A program made the translations under genes and the position numbers. The notes under the pieces were generated by a model. That model was not told the DNA's origin and did not search any database. It saw only the letters and a program-made list of their open reading frames with translations. This document shows, piece by piece, positions 7,695 through 16,549 of a stretch of 64,000 nucleotides of DNA. The stretch comes from Kallipyga massiliensis ph2 (GTDB taxonomy: Bacteria > Bacillota > Clostridia > Tissierellales > Peptoniphilaceae). The DNA lies in NCBI RefSeq assembly GCF_000311985.1, contig NZ_HE978586.1, positions 136,146 through 200,145 of the forward strand, given 5' to 3'. The stretch's first letter is position 1; each line of letters starts with the position of its first letter.

Positions 7695-8587
7695 AGGAGG
7701 GCCTCCACTAAGTCATTCATCTCCAGGCAATCCCCCGGCACCGGAAATCCCGCCTGACGGAGGCGGTGGGCCAGGTCGGTGACCTGGGGAACATCAAGTT
7801 CCAGAGCCCGCATGGTTTCCACCTGGGCGAAAACCGCCCGGGGTTTTCCCTCCAGAGCAAGCCGTCCTTCCGCCATGACCAGGATCCGGTCGGCCTGGGC
7901 CGCCTCATCCATATGGTGGGTGATGAGGAGGATGGTCTTCCCCTCTTTCTTATTCAGGTGGTGGATGGTTTCCAGGATTTCCCGTCGACCCACAGGGTCC
8001 AACATGGCCGTCGGCTCATCCATGATGATGCAGGAGGGAAGCATGGCTAAGACGCCGGCGATGGCCACCCTCTGCTTTTGACCGCCGGAAAGCTGGTGGA
8101 CCGGCCGGTGGCGGTAGTCATACATATCGACGGACTTCAGGGCCTCATCCACCCTTTCCCTAAGTTCAGGAAGGGGAACGCCCAGGTTCTCCGGGCCAAA
8201 GGCCACATCTTCCTCCACCACTGAGGCCACCATCTGGTTGTCCGGGTTTTGGAAGACCATGCCGCAGTGGGACCGAATCTCCCAAAGGAGGTCCTCCTCC
8301 CGGGTATCCATGCCCAGGATATGGATCTCCCCTTCATTGGGCAGGACCTGGGCATTCAAAAGTCGGGCAAGTGTAGACTTGCCCGACCCGTTATGGCCTA
8401 GGATGGCGATAAACTCGCCCTCTTTGACTTGAAAACTGACATCGCGAAGGACCGGTTCCCGGACCTCCCCATCCTCCGAAGGATAGGTAAAACTGACATG
8501 AGAAAGGTCGATCACGGTCTGACTTGTGCCGGTCTCTTCAATATTTTCATCGAGCCGGCTTGTTATCGAATTGTTCAATGGCGCCAC
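7691..8587 (-). CDS. ecfA1: energy-coupling factor transporter ATPase EcfA1
   Basis: The partner ATPase of the ECF importer, up to 298 residues. Walker A is GHNGSGKST, the Q loop VFQNPDNQMVAS (EcfA1 type), the signature LSGGQKQRVAIAG, Walker B CIIMDEPTAML. The frame opens at GTG 8587. A TTG at 8578 is better placed after AGGTGG (5-nt spacing), so the true start may be three codons later. The first 25 residues precede the ABC fold and are not conserved. It follows the L,D-transpeptidase gene by 28 nt. In most Bacillota this gene directly follows rplQ; here three genes intervene. Confidence 0.94.
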   Translation of the reverse strand: MAPLNNSITSRLDENIEETGTSQTVIDLSHVSFTYPSEDGEVREPVLRDVSFQVKEGEFIAILGHNGSGKSTLARLLNAQVLPNEGEIHILGMDTREEDLLWEIRSHCGMVFQNPDNQMVASVVEEDVAFGPENLGVPLPELRERVDEALKSVDMYDYRHRPVHQLSGGQKQRVAIAGVLAMLPSCIIMDEPTAMLDPVGRREILETIHHLNKKEGKTILLITHHMDEAAQADRILVMAEGRLALEGKPRAVFAQVETMRALELDVPQVTDLAHRLRQAGFPVPGDCLEMNDLVEALL

Positions 8588-8615
8588 CTAACTGTATATT
8601 CGAGAAACGGATTTT

Positions 8616-10022
8616 TTAATAGGTTGAATCGGCCGGTGAGAAGGAAGTGGTAGATTCGTAGACCACCACAGGGGTTCCGACAGGGAATTCGTTGAAGATT
8701 CTCTCGGCCACCTTGGGTGGGAGGTTGAGACAGCCGTGGGTCCCGTGACGACGATATAGGCTTCCACCGAAAGCGGACCGCCAGGGCGCATCGTGGAGGC
8801 CGACACCACCGTAGTTGATGGGCATCCAGAAGGTGACCGGGGTCACATACTTGGACCCGTCCAGGTTCTTCCCCTTGAGTTCCCGGTCTTTCTCCCTGGA
8901 CCAGATCTTGTGGACCCCTACCGGGGTTTCATGAACCCCGTTGGTGGTTCCGGAGACATAGTCCGTTTCCAGGAGGAGCTTGCCATCCTTATAGGCCCAG
9001 AGGTGCTGTTGGGATAGGTCGCATTCAATATAGGTCGACCCGATTTCGTTCTTCTCCCGGTTGATAGCCTTATGACGATATTCCGGTTCCAACTCATGGT
9101 TTCCCCCTTCTTTCAAAAGGGTCATGAGCTTCTCCTGGGTCTTCTTCGTATCGATCTGCCAGCCGTAGATTCCGGGAGGGACGGTCACTGTTCCCCGGTT
9201 GGTGGTTTTGAACTCTCGGTCCGTCCCGTAGGTGTCCGTCTTTTTGGCCATATCCTTGACCCAGTCCATGACCGCATCCGGGTCGATGGCCACCTGCTTA
9301 TCCTCACCCTTCTTCAAGCACTGGACCACTTCCTCCGGGCCGAAGGTAAACTTCCGGTCCACGAAATCATAAACCACCTTCACACGGGTGATCTTGTCCA
9401 AGCGATCAAATTCTTCCTTGAGAGTAGGAGAATCCGCAGTAATCTTCGGCTCCTCATAAAGTTCCTTGATATCCAGGTCCTTTACGCCCTTTTGGAAGGC
9501 ATCCAAAATTTGGGCTTTCAAGCCTTCATAGTCCACCCTATTTCCCTTTTCCTCAGGGACAATCCGGACCCCATCCTTGGAAACTTCGATCTTAGCATCC
9601 ACCGGAGCCGGACCGTTGGGAACCAGGCCCGCATTATTCAGGATCCGGTCCAACTTGGCCTGGTCGTAATGGACATCATACTCTACGGTATAGGGGTGGT
9701 GCTGAAAAGCCTCAACCGGCCATAAAAAGGCGTTTTGGCTGGGAGCCTGCATTCCGTTATTGGTCAACTCCAATTGGATATCCTTGGCCGAAACCGATAA
9801 CTTCGTCCCGTCCCTACCTTCAATGGCCAGCTCGTCGGAATACTCACTGGACTTGAAGACTTCATCGAGGGGGCGGAAAGATCGTTCCATCCCGTTGACC
9901 GTCGTATTGGGGAAGGTGTACCTAGAAAAGTAGTAGCTTCCGCCAAGGTAGAGGGCAAGCAGGAGGACGAGAAGGATTATCCAAAACCATTTTTTGCTTT
10001 TCGTCTGATCCATTATTGTCAT
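8616..10022 (-). CDS. L,D-transpeptidase (YkuD) with peptidoglycan-binding-like N-terminus
   Basis: Membrane-anchored enzyme expected to make 3-3 cross-links or attach proteins to peptidoglycan; 468 residues. One N-terminal transmembrane helix (WFWIILLVLLLALYLGGSYY, about residues 12-31) is followed by a long extracytoplasmic region resembling the double PG_binding_4 domains that precede YkuD in clostridial and enterococcal L,D-transpeptidases. The catalytic domain (about 335-455) carries HGTHGCLNLPP with the nucleophilic Cys and the first His of the HxxHGC-type motif, plus GLHDAPWR. Start ATG 10022 has GGAGG 11 nt upstream. It sits between the mutarotase-like gene and the ECF genes on the same strand. 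Confidence 0.9.
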   Translation of the reverse strand: MTIMDQTKSKKWFWIILLVLLLALYLGGSYYFSRYTFPNTTVNGMERSFRPLDEVFKSSEYSDELAIEGRDGTKLSVSAKDIQLELTNNGMQAPSQNAFLWPVEAFQHHPYTVEYDVHYDQAKLDRILNNAGLVPNGPAPVDAKIEVSKDGVRIVPEEKGNRVDYEGLKAQILDAFQKGVKDLDIKELYEEPKITADSPTLKEEFDRLDKITRVKVVYDFVDRKFTFGPEEVVQCLKKGEDKQVAIDPDAVMDWVKDMAKKTDTYGTDREFKTTNRGTVTVPPGIYGWQIDTKKTQEKLMTLLKEGGNHELEPEYRHKAINREKNEIGSTYIECDLSQQHLWAYKDGKLLLETDYVSGTTNGVHETPVGVHKIWSREKDRELKGKNLDGSKYVTPVTFWMPINYGGVGLHDAPWRSAFGGSLYRRHGTHGCLNLPPKVAERIFNEFPVGTPVVVYESTTSFSPADSTY

Positions 10023-10096
10023 CTCGGAAGAAGCCTCCCGAGTACCATCCTTTCTTTCACGGCCATTAGGCCCTAGTTTCTGTGATTAGTTGTGCG

Positions 10097-11023
10097 TTAT
10101 TGTTCCATACTTTCGAGGCTCAACTCCACATCCCAATTGACCTCGCCATCGGGGAGGAGGCTGGGCGCCTTTCCGGCATCCATAGCCTTTTCCAGGTTTT
10201 CCAAATAGCCATTGGTGGGCCGAAGGGAGAGCTTACGCTCCCCACTGGTTGGAGAGGTTTCGATGGACCCTGCAAGATAGGGAAGGACTTTAGCATCCCA
10301 ACGAATCTTGAAGACCACTCCATCCGAAGGATAGTGGATGGCGACCAGTCCCTCCTCAACCCCTTCCGGGGAGAAGAAGGCCAACTTCCTGTCCAAGGGG
10401 ACCTTTTCTATTCGGCCAAAGTCTCCTTCCAGGGCTTTACCGGTCTCAAGATCAATATAGGGATGGGATCCCGGGACTTTCAAAAAAGCGTCCGGTCTGG
10501 AGACTGCCAGAGCGTAAAGAGACCACATCCAGGCCTGGGAAGAAACCGTCTCGTTCAGAAGACGATAGTGAAGGAAAACGGAAGAACCGGACAGGGTCAC
10601 CGTCCGTTCAAAATAAAAGGGCAAGACGGAAAGGCGAACCGATGCTGTGCAGGTCGTCTTGGAGAGGTCACTCTCCCTCACATTCCAGTTTCTTGCCCAA
10701 ACATCTCCATAGCTGTGGATATGGCCCACATTCTTGATCTGACAGCCTTGCTTGGAGGGGATGCAGTCATCAATCCCTGACCGGTCCAAAGACTTATAGG
10801 ACATGCCCGGAAAGGGGTTGAAATAGCTCCTTCGAAAATCCTTTGACTCCCGGGCCTCCTTGGGTTTATAGAGGAGGTCAAAATTTTTGGGCTTATAGTA
10901 AATCTCCCGGATCTTAAAACCCACTTCCGGCAGGAGGCGGACAACCAGGTTCTCGTTCTCAAGGAGAATTTCCCGGCTGGGCCAGTTCATTTTTTGGATA
11001 TCCAGAGCTGCATTTTCGTCCAT
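10097..11023 (-). CDS. aldose 1-epimerase (galactose mutarotase)-fold protein
   Basis: 308 residues resembling the galactose-mutarotase-like beta-sandwich family. Supporting features are NENLVVRLLPEVGFKIREIYYK at the N-terminus (the typical first strands, split here only by description), SGIDDCIPS in place of the usual G-(W/F)-(D/E)-E-x-F/L-P block, and SHPYIDLETG late in the fold. Whether it interconverts sugar anomers or only binds a carbohydrate is not decidable; the catalytic His and Glu are not clearly recognisable. Start ATG 11023 follows GGGAGGGG. It is co-directional with its neighbours and may be co-transcribed. Confidence 0.65.
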   Translation of the reverse strand: MDENAALDIQKMNWPSREILLENENLVVRLLPEVGFKIREIYYKPKNFDLLYKPKEARESKDFRRSYFNPFPGMSYKSLDRSGIDDCIPSKQGCQIKNVGHIHSYGDVWARNWNVRESDLSKTTCTASVRLSVLPFYFERTVTLSGSSVFLHYRLLNETVSSQAWMWSLYALAVSRPDAFLKVPGSHPYIDLETGKALEGDFGRIEKVPLDRKLAFFSPEGVEEGLVAIHYPSDGVVFKIRWDAKVLPYLAGSIETSPTSGERKLSLRPTNGYLENLEKAMDAGKAPSLLPDGEVNWDVELSLESMEQ

Positions 11024-11079
11024 GGTCCCCTCCCGTCTTCAGTTTATTCCTAACCGCAATGGGCTACCTTCTCATTATA

Positions 11080-12354
11080 CTACTCTTCCCCCTGACTTTC
11101 TTCCCGGAATCGGTCTTCCGGCCGGGTAACGTCGACAGCCGGGGAGGCTGTCCGCTCAATCCGCATATCCAGCCGAGCTTGAGGGTAGAGAACGCCAAGG
11201 ATAGTCTCCATCTCTGCCATCAACTGGTCATCCGTATCCTTGACGGAATAGGGAACGGCCAGACCGAAGGAAATGGTCAGGGATTCTGTCTGGAGGTCGC
11301 CCAATTTGTTAAAGTCGGGGCCTTCCGGGTCAGAATCGGGTCCGGCTCCCGGGGTGATCTGGAGGTCAAAGACTTGACAGCCCCTATGGCTCCCTTCCAC
11401 TAACCGCCTAACCTTATCCCGAGCCTCATTGATCAGCGGATTATCCATAATCATGGGGTCAATATGGATGGTGATGTCAATCCCTTCCTTAGCCAGGGAC
11501 CTTTCGATGGCGTCCGCCTCGGCATGGGCCCTCAAAAGGGACAGTCGGGCGTCAACCATGATATCACAGGTCACATAGGACTGGCCGGGACCATAGTCAT
11601 GGATCTTGAGATTGTGGATTTCCATGACCTCGGGGGACTCCAGGATCCGGTCTTCGATTCTCTTCACTAGGTCAGGGTCCGCCTCCTCTCCCATGAGCCG
11701 GTCGTAGTTCTGGCTGAGGATGTCCAAGCCGGCTTTAATAATGAGGAGGGCAACGACCATGGAGATGGGGCCGTCCAAGGGAACCTGGAAGAAGTGGGTC
11801 AAAACGAGAGAGAGAAGGATTCCCCCGGTCATCAAAACATCATTGGCCGAGTCCTGGGCTGTGGCCATGAGGACGGAGGAGTTCAGGGCCTTCCCCCGCC
11901 GGCTGTAGAAGGTCTGCATCCAAAGCTTCAGTGCCATGGAAAGGACCAGGACAGCGATCTGGATGGCCTGGATTTTCCCCATGTCGGGATGGAGGATCTT
12001 GTCGACCGCCTCCCGTCCAACCTGTATCCCTAAGAAAAGGATGAGGAGGGAGATCAGGGATGATGCGATATATTCGAAGCGGGCATGGCCGAAAGGATGG
12101 CCCTCATCCGAGGGACGGGCGGAAACCACGAATGACGAAAGGGAGATGAGGTTAGCCACTCCGTCCGAGAGGTTATTCATCCCATCAGCCGTGATGGACA
12201 GGACCCCGGTCAAATTGCCGATGATGATTTTGGACAGGGCGAGGATGGTGTTGGCCAAAAGCCCCACCAGGGAGGTAGTCAATCCCTGCCGCTTCCTTCC
12301 TTCCCCCCCATCATGAGAAGAAGTATTCACTTTTTCCTTGGACTTGTCAAACAT
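11080..12354 (-). CDS. cation diffusion facilitator, probable Mn2+ efflux (MntE-like), with extended C-terminus
   Basis: Inner-membrane metal/proton antiporter of the CDF family. The start is ATG 12354 (MFDKSK) behind GGAG; the ATG at 12366 has no ribosome site. 424 residues, longer than the usual 290-310. TM2 carries ADGMNNLSDG and TM5 carries TAQDSANDV. The DxxNNLSD form, rather than HxxxD or DxxxD, is found in Mn-exporting members such as MntE and MneP, so manganese is the best guess. HPFGHARFEY is the family motif between TM2 and TM3. After the cytoplasmic metal-binding domain there is a further unit of about 130 residues of similar ferredoxin-like character. It starts immediately after the rplQ terminator. 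Confidence 0.88.
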   Translation of the reverse strand: MFDKSKEKVNTSSHDGGEGRKRQGLTTSLVGLLANTILALSKIIIGNLTGVLSITADGMNNLSDGVANLISLSSFVVSARPSDEGHPFGHARFEYIASSLISLLILFLGIQVGREAVDKILHPDMGKIQAIQIAVLVLSMALKLWMQTFYSRRGKALNSSVLMATAQDSANDVLMTGGILLSLVLTHFFQVPLDGPISMVVALLIIKAGLDILSQNYDRLMGEEADPDLVKRIEDRILESPEVMEIHNLKIHDYGPGQSYVTCDIMVDARLSLLRAHAEADAIERSLAKEGIDITIHIDPMIMDNPLINEARDKVRRLVEGSHRGCQVFDLQITPGAGPDSDPEGPDFNKLGDLQTESLTISFGLAVPYSVKDTDDQLMAEMETILGVLYPQARLDMRIERTASPAVDVTRPEDRFREESQGEE

Positions 12355-12373
12355 GGCTGACTCCATAAAATGT

Positions 12374-12399
12374 GAAAAATGCCCTCATAAAGAGGGCAT
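12374..12399 (-). terminator. Rho-independent terminator of the S10-spc-alpha operon
   Basis: ATGCCCTC/GAGGGCAT stem with a 5-nt loop (12379-12399), then TTTTT on the minus strand, about 26 nt after the rplQ stop. It ends only about 20 nt before the cation efflux start, so that gene depends on read-through or on a promoter I cannot see. Confidence 0.85.
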
Positions 12400-12424
12400 G
12401 TCACAAGACCGGTTGCTAAGCGAA

Positions 12425-12805
12425 CTAGTCTTCCTTTACTACTTGTTCTTTCTTGGACCCTGCTTCCACCCATTCCAGGATGGCCATTTCGCTCCCATCA
12501 CCACGGCGGGGGCCCAGCTTGAGAATCCGGGTATAGCCGCCGTTGCGGTCAACGTATTGGGGAGCCAGGTCCTCGACCAGCTTTCTTGCCAGTTCCTTGT
12601 CATAGATGTAAGAGGAGATGGCCCGCTTGGAATGAAGGTCATTCTTCTTGGCGAGGGTCATCATCTTCTCCGCCATCTGGCGGGTTTCTTTTGCCCGGGT
12701 TACCGTGGTGGTAATCCGGCCATGTTCAATGAGGGAAGAAACCTGGTTGCGAAGCATGGCGCTCCGGTGGTCGCTTCTCCTCCCTAATTTTCTTTGAGTG
12801 GCCAT
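12425..12805 (-). CDS. rplQ: 50S ribosomal protein L17
   Basis: Large-subunit protein near the exit tunnel, 126 residues. The N-terminus RKLGRRSDHRSAMLRNQVSSL is the L17 signature (shown as two blocks: RKLGRRSDHR and SAMLRNQ). The last 20 residues form an acidic/basic tail. Last gene of the long ribosomal operon, 14 nt after rpoA, followed by a terminator. Confidence 0.98.
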   Translation of the reverse strand: MATQRKLGRRSDHRSAMLRNQVSSLIEHGRITTTVTRAKETRQMAEKMMTLAKKNDLHSKRAISSYIYDKELARKLVEDLAPQYVDRNGGYTRILKLGPRRGDGSEMAILEWVEAGSKKEQVVKED

Positions 12806-12819
12806 TTCATGCCTCCTTG

Positions 12820-13779
12820 TTACTCTTCTTCCTTTTCCTCGAGCTCAAAGCCATAGGCCTTGACCATGTTCTCCACTTCCGCATAGGACTTCTTGCCGAA
12901 GTTGCGGATCTTGGCCAACTCCCGAGCATCGGTCGCCAAGATTTCTCCCAGGCTGTTGAGCCCGGCCCGTTTCAGGCAATTGTAGGAACGAAGGGAGAGG
13001 TCCAAGTCCTCGATGGGCTTTTTAAGAAGTAACTCTTCCTCATTATTCTCTTCTTCGCCTTCTTCTTCCTCATCCAAATGAAAGTCAGGAAGCTCGGTAA
13101 ACAGGGCCAGGTGGCTGATGAGGATCTGTGAGCCCTGGGCCACCGCCTCCTGGGCGGAAATGGTCCCATTGGTCCAAACCTCCAAAATCAGCTTATCGTA
13201 GTCGGTAATCTGCTGAACCCGGGTGTTTTCGATGGAGAAATTGACCTTGGTCACCGGGGTGAACAAGGAGTCGATCGCAATGGTCGTAATGGGGTCATCA
13301 GGATTTTTGTTGGCGTCCGCCAAGGCATAGCCCGACCCATCCACGACAACGAGTTCCATATGGATCTCGCCTTCGCCATTGACCGTGCAGATGTAGTGGT
13401 CCTTGTTGATGATCTCCACTTCTGTGGTCTCCTGGATGTCCTTGGCCGTTACGATCTTGGGCCCTTCCACATCCAACCGCAGGGTAACCGGTTCCCCTTC
13501 TCCCTGCAAGCGACGGATCGCAATCCCTTTTATGTTGAGGATGATCTCCGGAACGTCTTCAATGACGCCCGGAACTGTTGAGAATTCATGAGGGACACCT
13601 TCATCGAATTTGATGGTTGCTACGGCAGCCCCCGGTAAGGAGGAGAGCAGGACCCGACGAAGGGAGTTCCCAATCGTCGTCCCATACCCACGCTCCAGAG
13701 GGGACATGGTGAAGCGGCCATAGTGCTTTTCCTCGTCCAGCTCAAGAATTTCAACCTTTGTATTGAGTTTGTCTGCCAC
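12820..13779 (-). CDS. rpoA: DNA-directed RNA polymerase subunit alpha
   Basis: 319 residues. The N-terminal dimerisation domain has FTMSPLERGYGTTIGNSLRR, and SLPGAAV follows. The C-terminal domain, which contacts UP elements and regulators, begins near residue 245 (IEDLDLSLRSYNCLKRAGLN). Between them is an acidic linker, EEEEGEEENNEEE, more acidic than in Bacillus. It lies between rpsD and rplQ as in other Bacillota. Confidence 0.98.
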   Translation of the reverse strand: MADKLNTKVEILELDEEKHYGRFTMSPLERGYGTTIGNSLRRVLLSSLPGAAVATIKFDEGVPHEFSTVPGVIEDVPEIILNIKGIAIRRLQGEGEPVTLRLDVEGPKIVTAKDIQETTEVEIINKDHYICTVNGEGEIHMELVVVDGSGYALADANKNPDDPITTIAIDSLFTPVTKVNFSIENTRVQQITDYDKLILEVWTNGTISAQEAVAQGSQILISHLALFTELPDFHLDEEEEGEEENNEEELLLKKPIEDLDLSLRSYNCLKRAGLNSLGEILATDARELAKIRNFGKKSYAEVENMVKAYGFELEEKEEE

Positions 13780-13850
13780 GGATCAAGCCTCCTCTACTCT
13801 TGCGACTTCTTTCCAAGTCTCTATTGTCCATAAATGATAAATCACAGGGA

Positions 13851-14438
13851 TTACTTGGAGTAAAGCTCGACGATCTGGGTTTCTTCAATCGGATAGTCGA
13901 TGTTTTCACGCATTGGTTCAGACAGGATCTTGCCCTGGAGTTTTTCCGTGTCCACTTCCACCCATGGCATCTGGTTCCAGACATTCTCCGATGTATTGGA
14001 GAAGAAACCGTTCTGTCTGGAGGAAGGCTTGACGTTGATCTGGTCGCCCACTTCCAAGGTCATGGAAGGAATGGTGGCCTTTTCTCCGTTAAGGAGGAAG
14101 TGGCCGTGAACAATCAGCTGACGAGCTTCCGCCCGGGTCTGGGTGAATCCCATCCGGTAAACGACGTTGTCGAAACGCATCTCAAGCAGTTTGAGGAGGT
14201 TCCAACCGGCCTGACCCTCCATCCGTTCAGCACGGGTGTAGAGTCTGCGGAACTGCTTTTCGTTCATTCCGTAAATGAATTTTGCTTTCTGCTTCTCCCG
14301 CAGCTGCATACCATAGTCGGAGAGCTTGCGGCGACGCTGTTCCGGATTCCGGCGAGACTTCTTGTTGATGCCCACAACCTGGGGTTCCAACTCGAGCGCA
14401 CGGCAGCGTTTTAAAATTGGTCCTGTGTATCTTGACAT
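13851..14438 (-). CDS. rpsD: 30S ribosomal protein S4
   Basis: Primary 16S rRNA-binding protein, 195 residues, beginning SRYTGPILKRCRALELEP. The N-terminus has a lone Cys instead of the four-Cys zinc knuckle, so it is the zinc-free form. The S4 RNA-binding domain is seen in MRFDNVVYRMGF and ARQLIVHGHFLLNG. In this organism rpsD lies inside the alpha operon between rpsK and rpoA; Bacillus subtilis has it elsewhere. Confidence 0.98.
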   Translation of the reverse strand: MSRYTGPILKRCRALELEPQVVGINKKSRRNPEQRRRKLSDYGMQLREKQKAKFIYGMNEKQFRRLYTRAERMEGQAGWNLLKLLEMRFDNVVYRMGFTQTRAEARQLIVHGHFLLNGEKATIPSMTLEVGDQINVKPSSRQNGFFSNTSENVWNQMPWVEVDTEKLQGKILSEPMRENIDYPIEETQIVELYSK

Positions 14439-14450
14439 TATTCCCTCCCG

Positions 14451-14855
14451 TTACACTCTTCTTCTCTTCGGTGGACGGCATCCATTATGGGGAATGGGTG
14501 TGACGTCCTTGATCATGGTTACCTGGAGTCCGGCTGCCTCAAGGGCACGGATGGCGGATTCACGGCCGGGGCCCGGTCCTTTAACATAGACCTCGACGGT
14601 CTTCAGACCCTGGGTCATGGCCTCTTTCGCTGCAGTCTCCGCAACCATCTGGGCGGCGTAGGGAGTGGATTTCCGGTTCCCCTGGAAGCCCAGCTGACCG
14701 GAAGAAGACCAGGAGATGGCGTTTCCGTTTAAGTCAGTAATGGTCACCATGGAGTTGTTGAAGGTGGAAAGAATATGGGCCTGTCCGGCGCTTATATTCT
14801 TTTTAACCTTGCGCTTCCCGCCACGGCGGGTTGTTTTTGCTGGTTTCTTAGCCAT
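14451..14855 (-). CDS. rpsK: 30S ribosomal protein S11
   Basis: Platform protein of the small subunit, 134 residues. It has [34 protein letters not shown] and the C-terminal [18 protein letters not shown], all diagnostic. The N-terminal tail is Lys/Arg-rich. Located 11 nt downstream of rpsM. Confidence 0.98.
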   Translation of the reverse strand: MAKKPAKTTRRGGKRKVKKNISAGQAHILSTFNNSMVTITDLNGNAISWSSSGQLGFQGNRKSTPYAAQMVAETAAKEAMTQGLKTVEVYVKGPGPGRESAIRALEAAGLQVTMIKDVTPIPHNGCRPPKRRRV

Positions 14856-14866
14856 GTTCTCCCCCC

Positions 14867-15211
14867 TTATCTCTTTCTACCCTTGCGGGTCCGAGCATTG
14901 GTTTTCGTTCTCTGACCCCTTACAGGCAGGTTTCTTTTGTGGCGGATCCCACGGTAGCAGTTAATTTCGCGCAGACGCTTGATGTTCAGAGAAACATCCC
15001 GGCGCAGGTCACCTTCCACATGGTAATGGTTGATCTGCTCACGGATCTTCTGCACTTCATCATCGGTCAGGTCACGGACGCGAGTGTCCGGATTGACGCC
15101 TGCATTCTTCAGAATTTCATTGGAGCGGGAACGACCGATACCGAAAATGTAGGTCAGGCCGATTTCCACTCGTTTGTCTTTTGGTATATCAATACCTGCT
15201 ATACGTGCCAA
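14867..15211 (-). CDS. rpsM: 30S ribosomal protein S13
   Basis: Head protein contacting the P-site tRNA and the 50S bridge, 114 residues. It starts at TTG 15211 ([13 protein letters not shown] follows the initiator); GGGGGTG lies 8 nt upstream and there is no nearby in-frame ATG, so a TTG start is firm. The C-terminal [14 protein letters not shown] block is typical. Confidence 0.97.
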   Translation of the reverse strand: MARIAGIDIPKDKRVEIGLTYIFGIGRSRSNEILKNAGVNPDTRVRDLTDDEVQKIREQINHYHVEGDLRRDVSLNIKRLREINCYRGIRHKRNLPVRGQRTKTNARTRKGRKR

Positions 15212-15227
15212 ATTCCTTCACCCCCCG

Positions 15228-15341
15228 TTATCCTTGACGTTGCTTATGCTTCGGATTTTCACAGATCACCATGACGCGACCTTTGCGTTTGATGATCTTA
15301 CATTTATCACACATCTTCTTGACAGATGGTCTCACTTTCAT
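15228..15341 (-). CDS. rpmJ: 50S ribosomal protein L36
   Basis: A 37-residue frame, [20 protein letters not shown] then [17 protein letters not shown], between infA and rpsM. Cys11, Cys14, Cys27 and His32 form the zinc ribbon, so this is the zinc-binding (C+) form. ATG 15341 to TAA 15228-15230. Easily missed because of its size. Confidence 0.97.
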   Translation of the reverse strand: MKVRPSVKKMCDKCKIIKRKGRVMVICENPKHKQRQG

Positions 15342-15350
15342 GGCTTCCTC

Positions 15351-15569
15351 CTATTTCTTCCTCCATGTAATTCTCCCCTTGGTCAGGTCATAGGGAGAAA
15401 GTTCCACGGTCACATGGTCTCCTTCGAGGATGCGAATATAGTTCATCCGCAGTTTCCCGGAAATATGGGCCATGACTTCATGGCCATTCTCAAGACCGAC
15501 AATAAAGATGGCATTCGGAAGGCGCTCTTTAACGACGCCCTCAACTTCAATCACATCTTTAGATGACAT
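15351..15569 (-). CDS. infA: translation initiation factor IF-1
   Basis: A single OB-fold (72 residues) that binds the ribosomal A site during initiation. It has [32 protein letters not shown] and [21 protein letters not shown] precedes the ATG, which lies inside the end of the KOW gene (19-nt overlap). Confidence 0.98.
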   Translation of the reverse strand: MSSKDVIEVEGVVKERLPNAIFIVGLENGHEVMAHISGKLRMNYIRILEGDHVTVELSPYDLTKGRITWRKK

Positions 15570-15886
15570 TCGCTCTCCTCCTTCGTTTGGGTCGCTTTGT
15601 CTTGGAAACGAATCAACATTTTCCGAACCCAGGCATTTTGGAAACCGGTCTTTGACAGTCTTGCGTCTTCCAGTGGCAGTACATGGTGGAAAGCTTGCAA
15701 ATGCTTGACCCGCTTCTTCTTCGGCTTTTCCAGGGGACGGCTGTCCCCATCGACGACGAGAACGTGCTTGGCGTCAACTTGTTCCAGGACAACCATGACC
15801 TTCCCTTTATCGTGGCCCGCCTTCGAGCGGACGACCTGGCCAATGGCGAGTTCGCATGGGCGGTTCATCTTCCTTTCCTGCGTCAT
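15551..15886 (-). CDS. KOW-domain RNA-binding protein
   Basis: A small KOW protein (111 residues) of the kind found next to infA in many Bacillota; its exact role on the ribosome is unknown. The KOW core is [20 protein letters not shown], followed by [21 protein letters not shown], here quoted in parts. The ATG at 15886 overlaps the adk stop as ATGA with GGAG 6 nt upstream. A second ATG at 15868 ([10 protein letters not shown]), behind GGAAAGGAAG, is an equally good start. The methionine aminopeptidase gene (map) usually between adk and this gene is absent. Confidence 0.88.
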   Translation of the reverse strand: MTQERKMNRPCELAIGQVVRSKAGHDKGKVMVVLEQVDAKHVLVVDGDSRPLEKPKKKRVKHLQAFHHVLPLEDARLSKTGFQNAWVRKMLIRFQDKATQTKEESECHLKM

Positions 15887-16533
15887 TGAATCTCCTGCAG
15901 GGCTTTTTGGACGTCATCCTCCACCCGGTCAACCGGCTGGTTTCCGTCCACTTCGATGAGTTTTCCCTGGCTCCTATAGTAGTCAAGCAATGGAGCTGTG
16001 GAATCCTCATAGACTCGAATTCTTTGAGCGACAGTGGACTCCCGGTCATCATCTCGTTGAATGAGCTCATGACCGCAGAGATCGCATACTCCCTCTTTCT
16101 TGGGTGGTTGGTCTTTGATATGGAAGGAAGCCCCACACTCGGGACAAACCCTCCGACCCGCCAAGCGGGGAACCAAAACATCGAAAGGAACGACCAGGGC
16201 CAGGGCCCCGTCCAGGGCCTGACCTCTTTCCTTCAGACCTTCATCGAGGGCTTTGGCCTGGGCCAAGGTCCTTGGGAAGCCGTCCAGGATATAGCCGTTC
16301 TCGGTATCCTCCCGGTCCAGCCGGTCCCATAAGAGGGCGATGGTCAGCTCATCCGGAACCAGTTGTCCCTGGTCCAGATAGGCTTTGACCTTCTTGCCCA
16401 ATTCCGTTTCATTTTTGATATTGGCCCGGAAAAGATCGCCCGTCGAAATGTGGACGACCTTCCAGTCCTTAATGATTTTCTTGGCCTGGGTTCCTTTACC
16501 GGCACCCGGAGGGCCGAGCAATACTAATCGCAC
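15883..16533 (-). CDS. adk: adenylate kinase, zinc-lid type
   Basis: Catalyses ATP + AMP to 2 ADP. Start is GTG 16533 (RLVLLGPPGAGKGT) with AAAGGAG 5 nt upstream, giving 216 residues; the longer TTG frame ignores this site. The P-loop is GPPGAGKGT, the NMP-binding region HISTGDLFR, the AMP-binding GFPRTLAQA. The lid carries CPECG and CDLCG, a four-Cys zinc site typical of Gram-positive enzymes. Between secY and the KOW gene in the standard order. Confidence 0.97.
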   Translation of the reverse strand: MRLVLLGPPGAGKGTQAKKIIKDWKVVHISTGDLFRANIKNETELGKKVKAYLDQGQLVPDELTIALLWDRLDREDTENGYILDGFPRTLAQAKALDEGLKERGQALDGALALVVPFDVLVPRLAGRRVCPECGASFHIKDQPPKKEGVCDLCGHELIQRDDDRESTVAQRIRVYEDSTAPLLDYYRSQGKLIEVDGNQPVDRVEDDVQKALQEIQ

Positions 16534-16549
16534 AAGAACTCCTTTCAAC

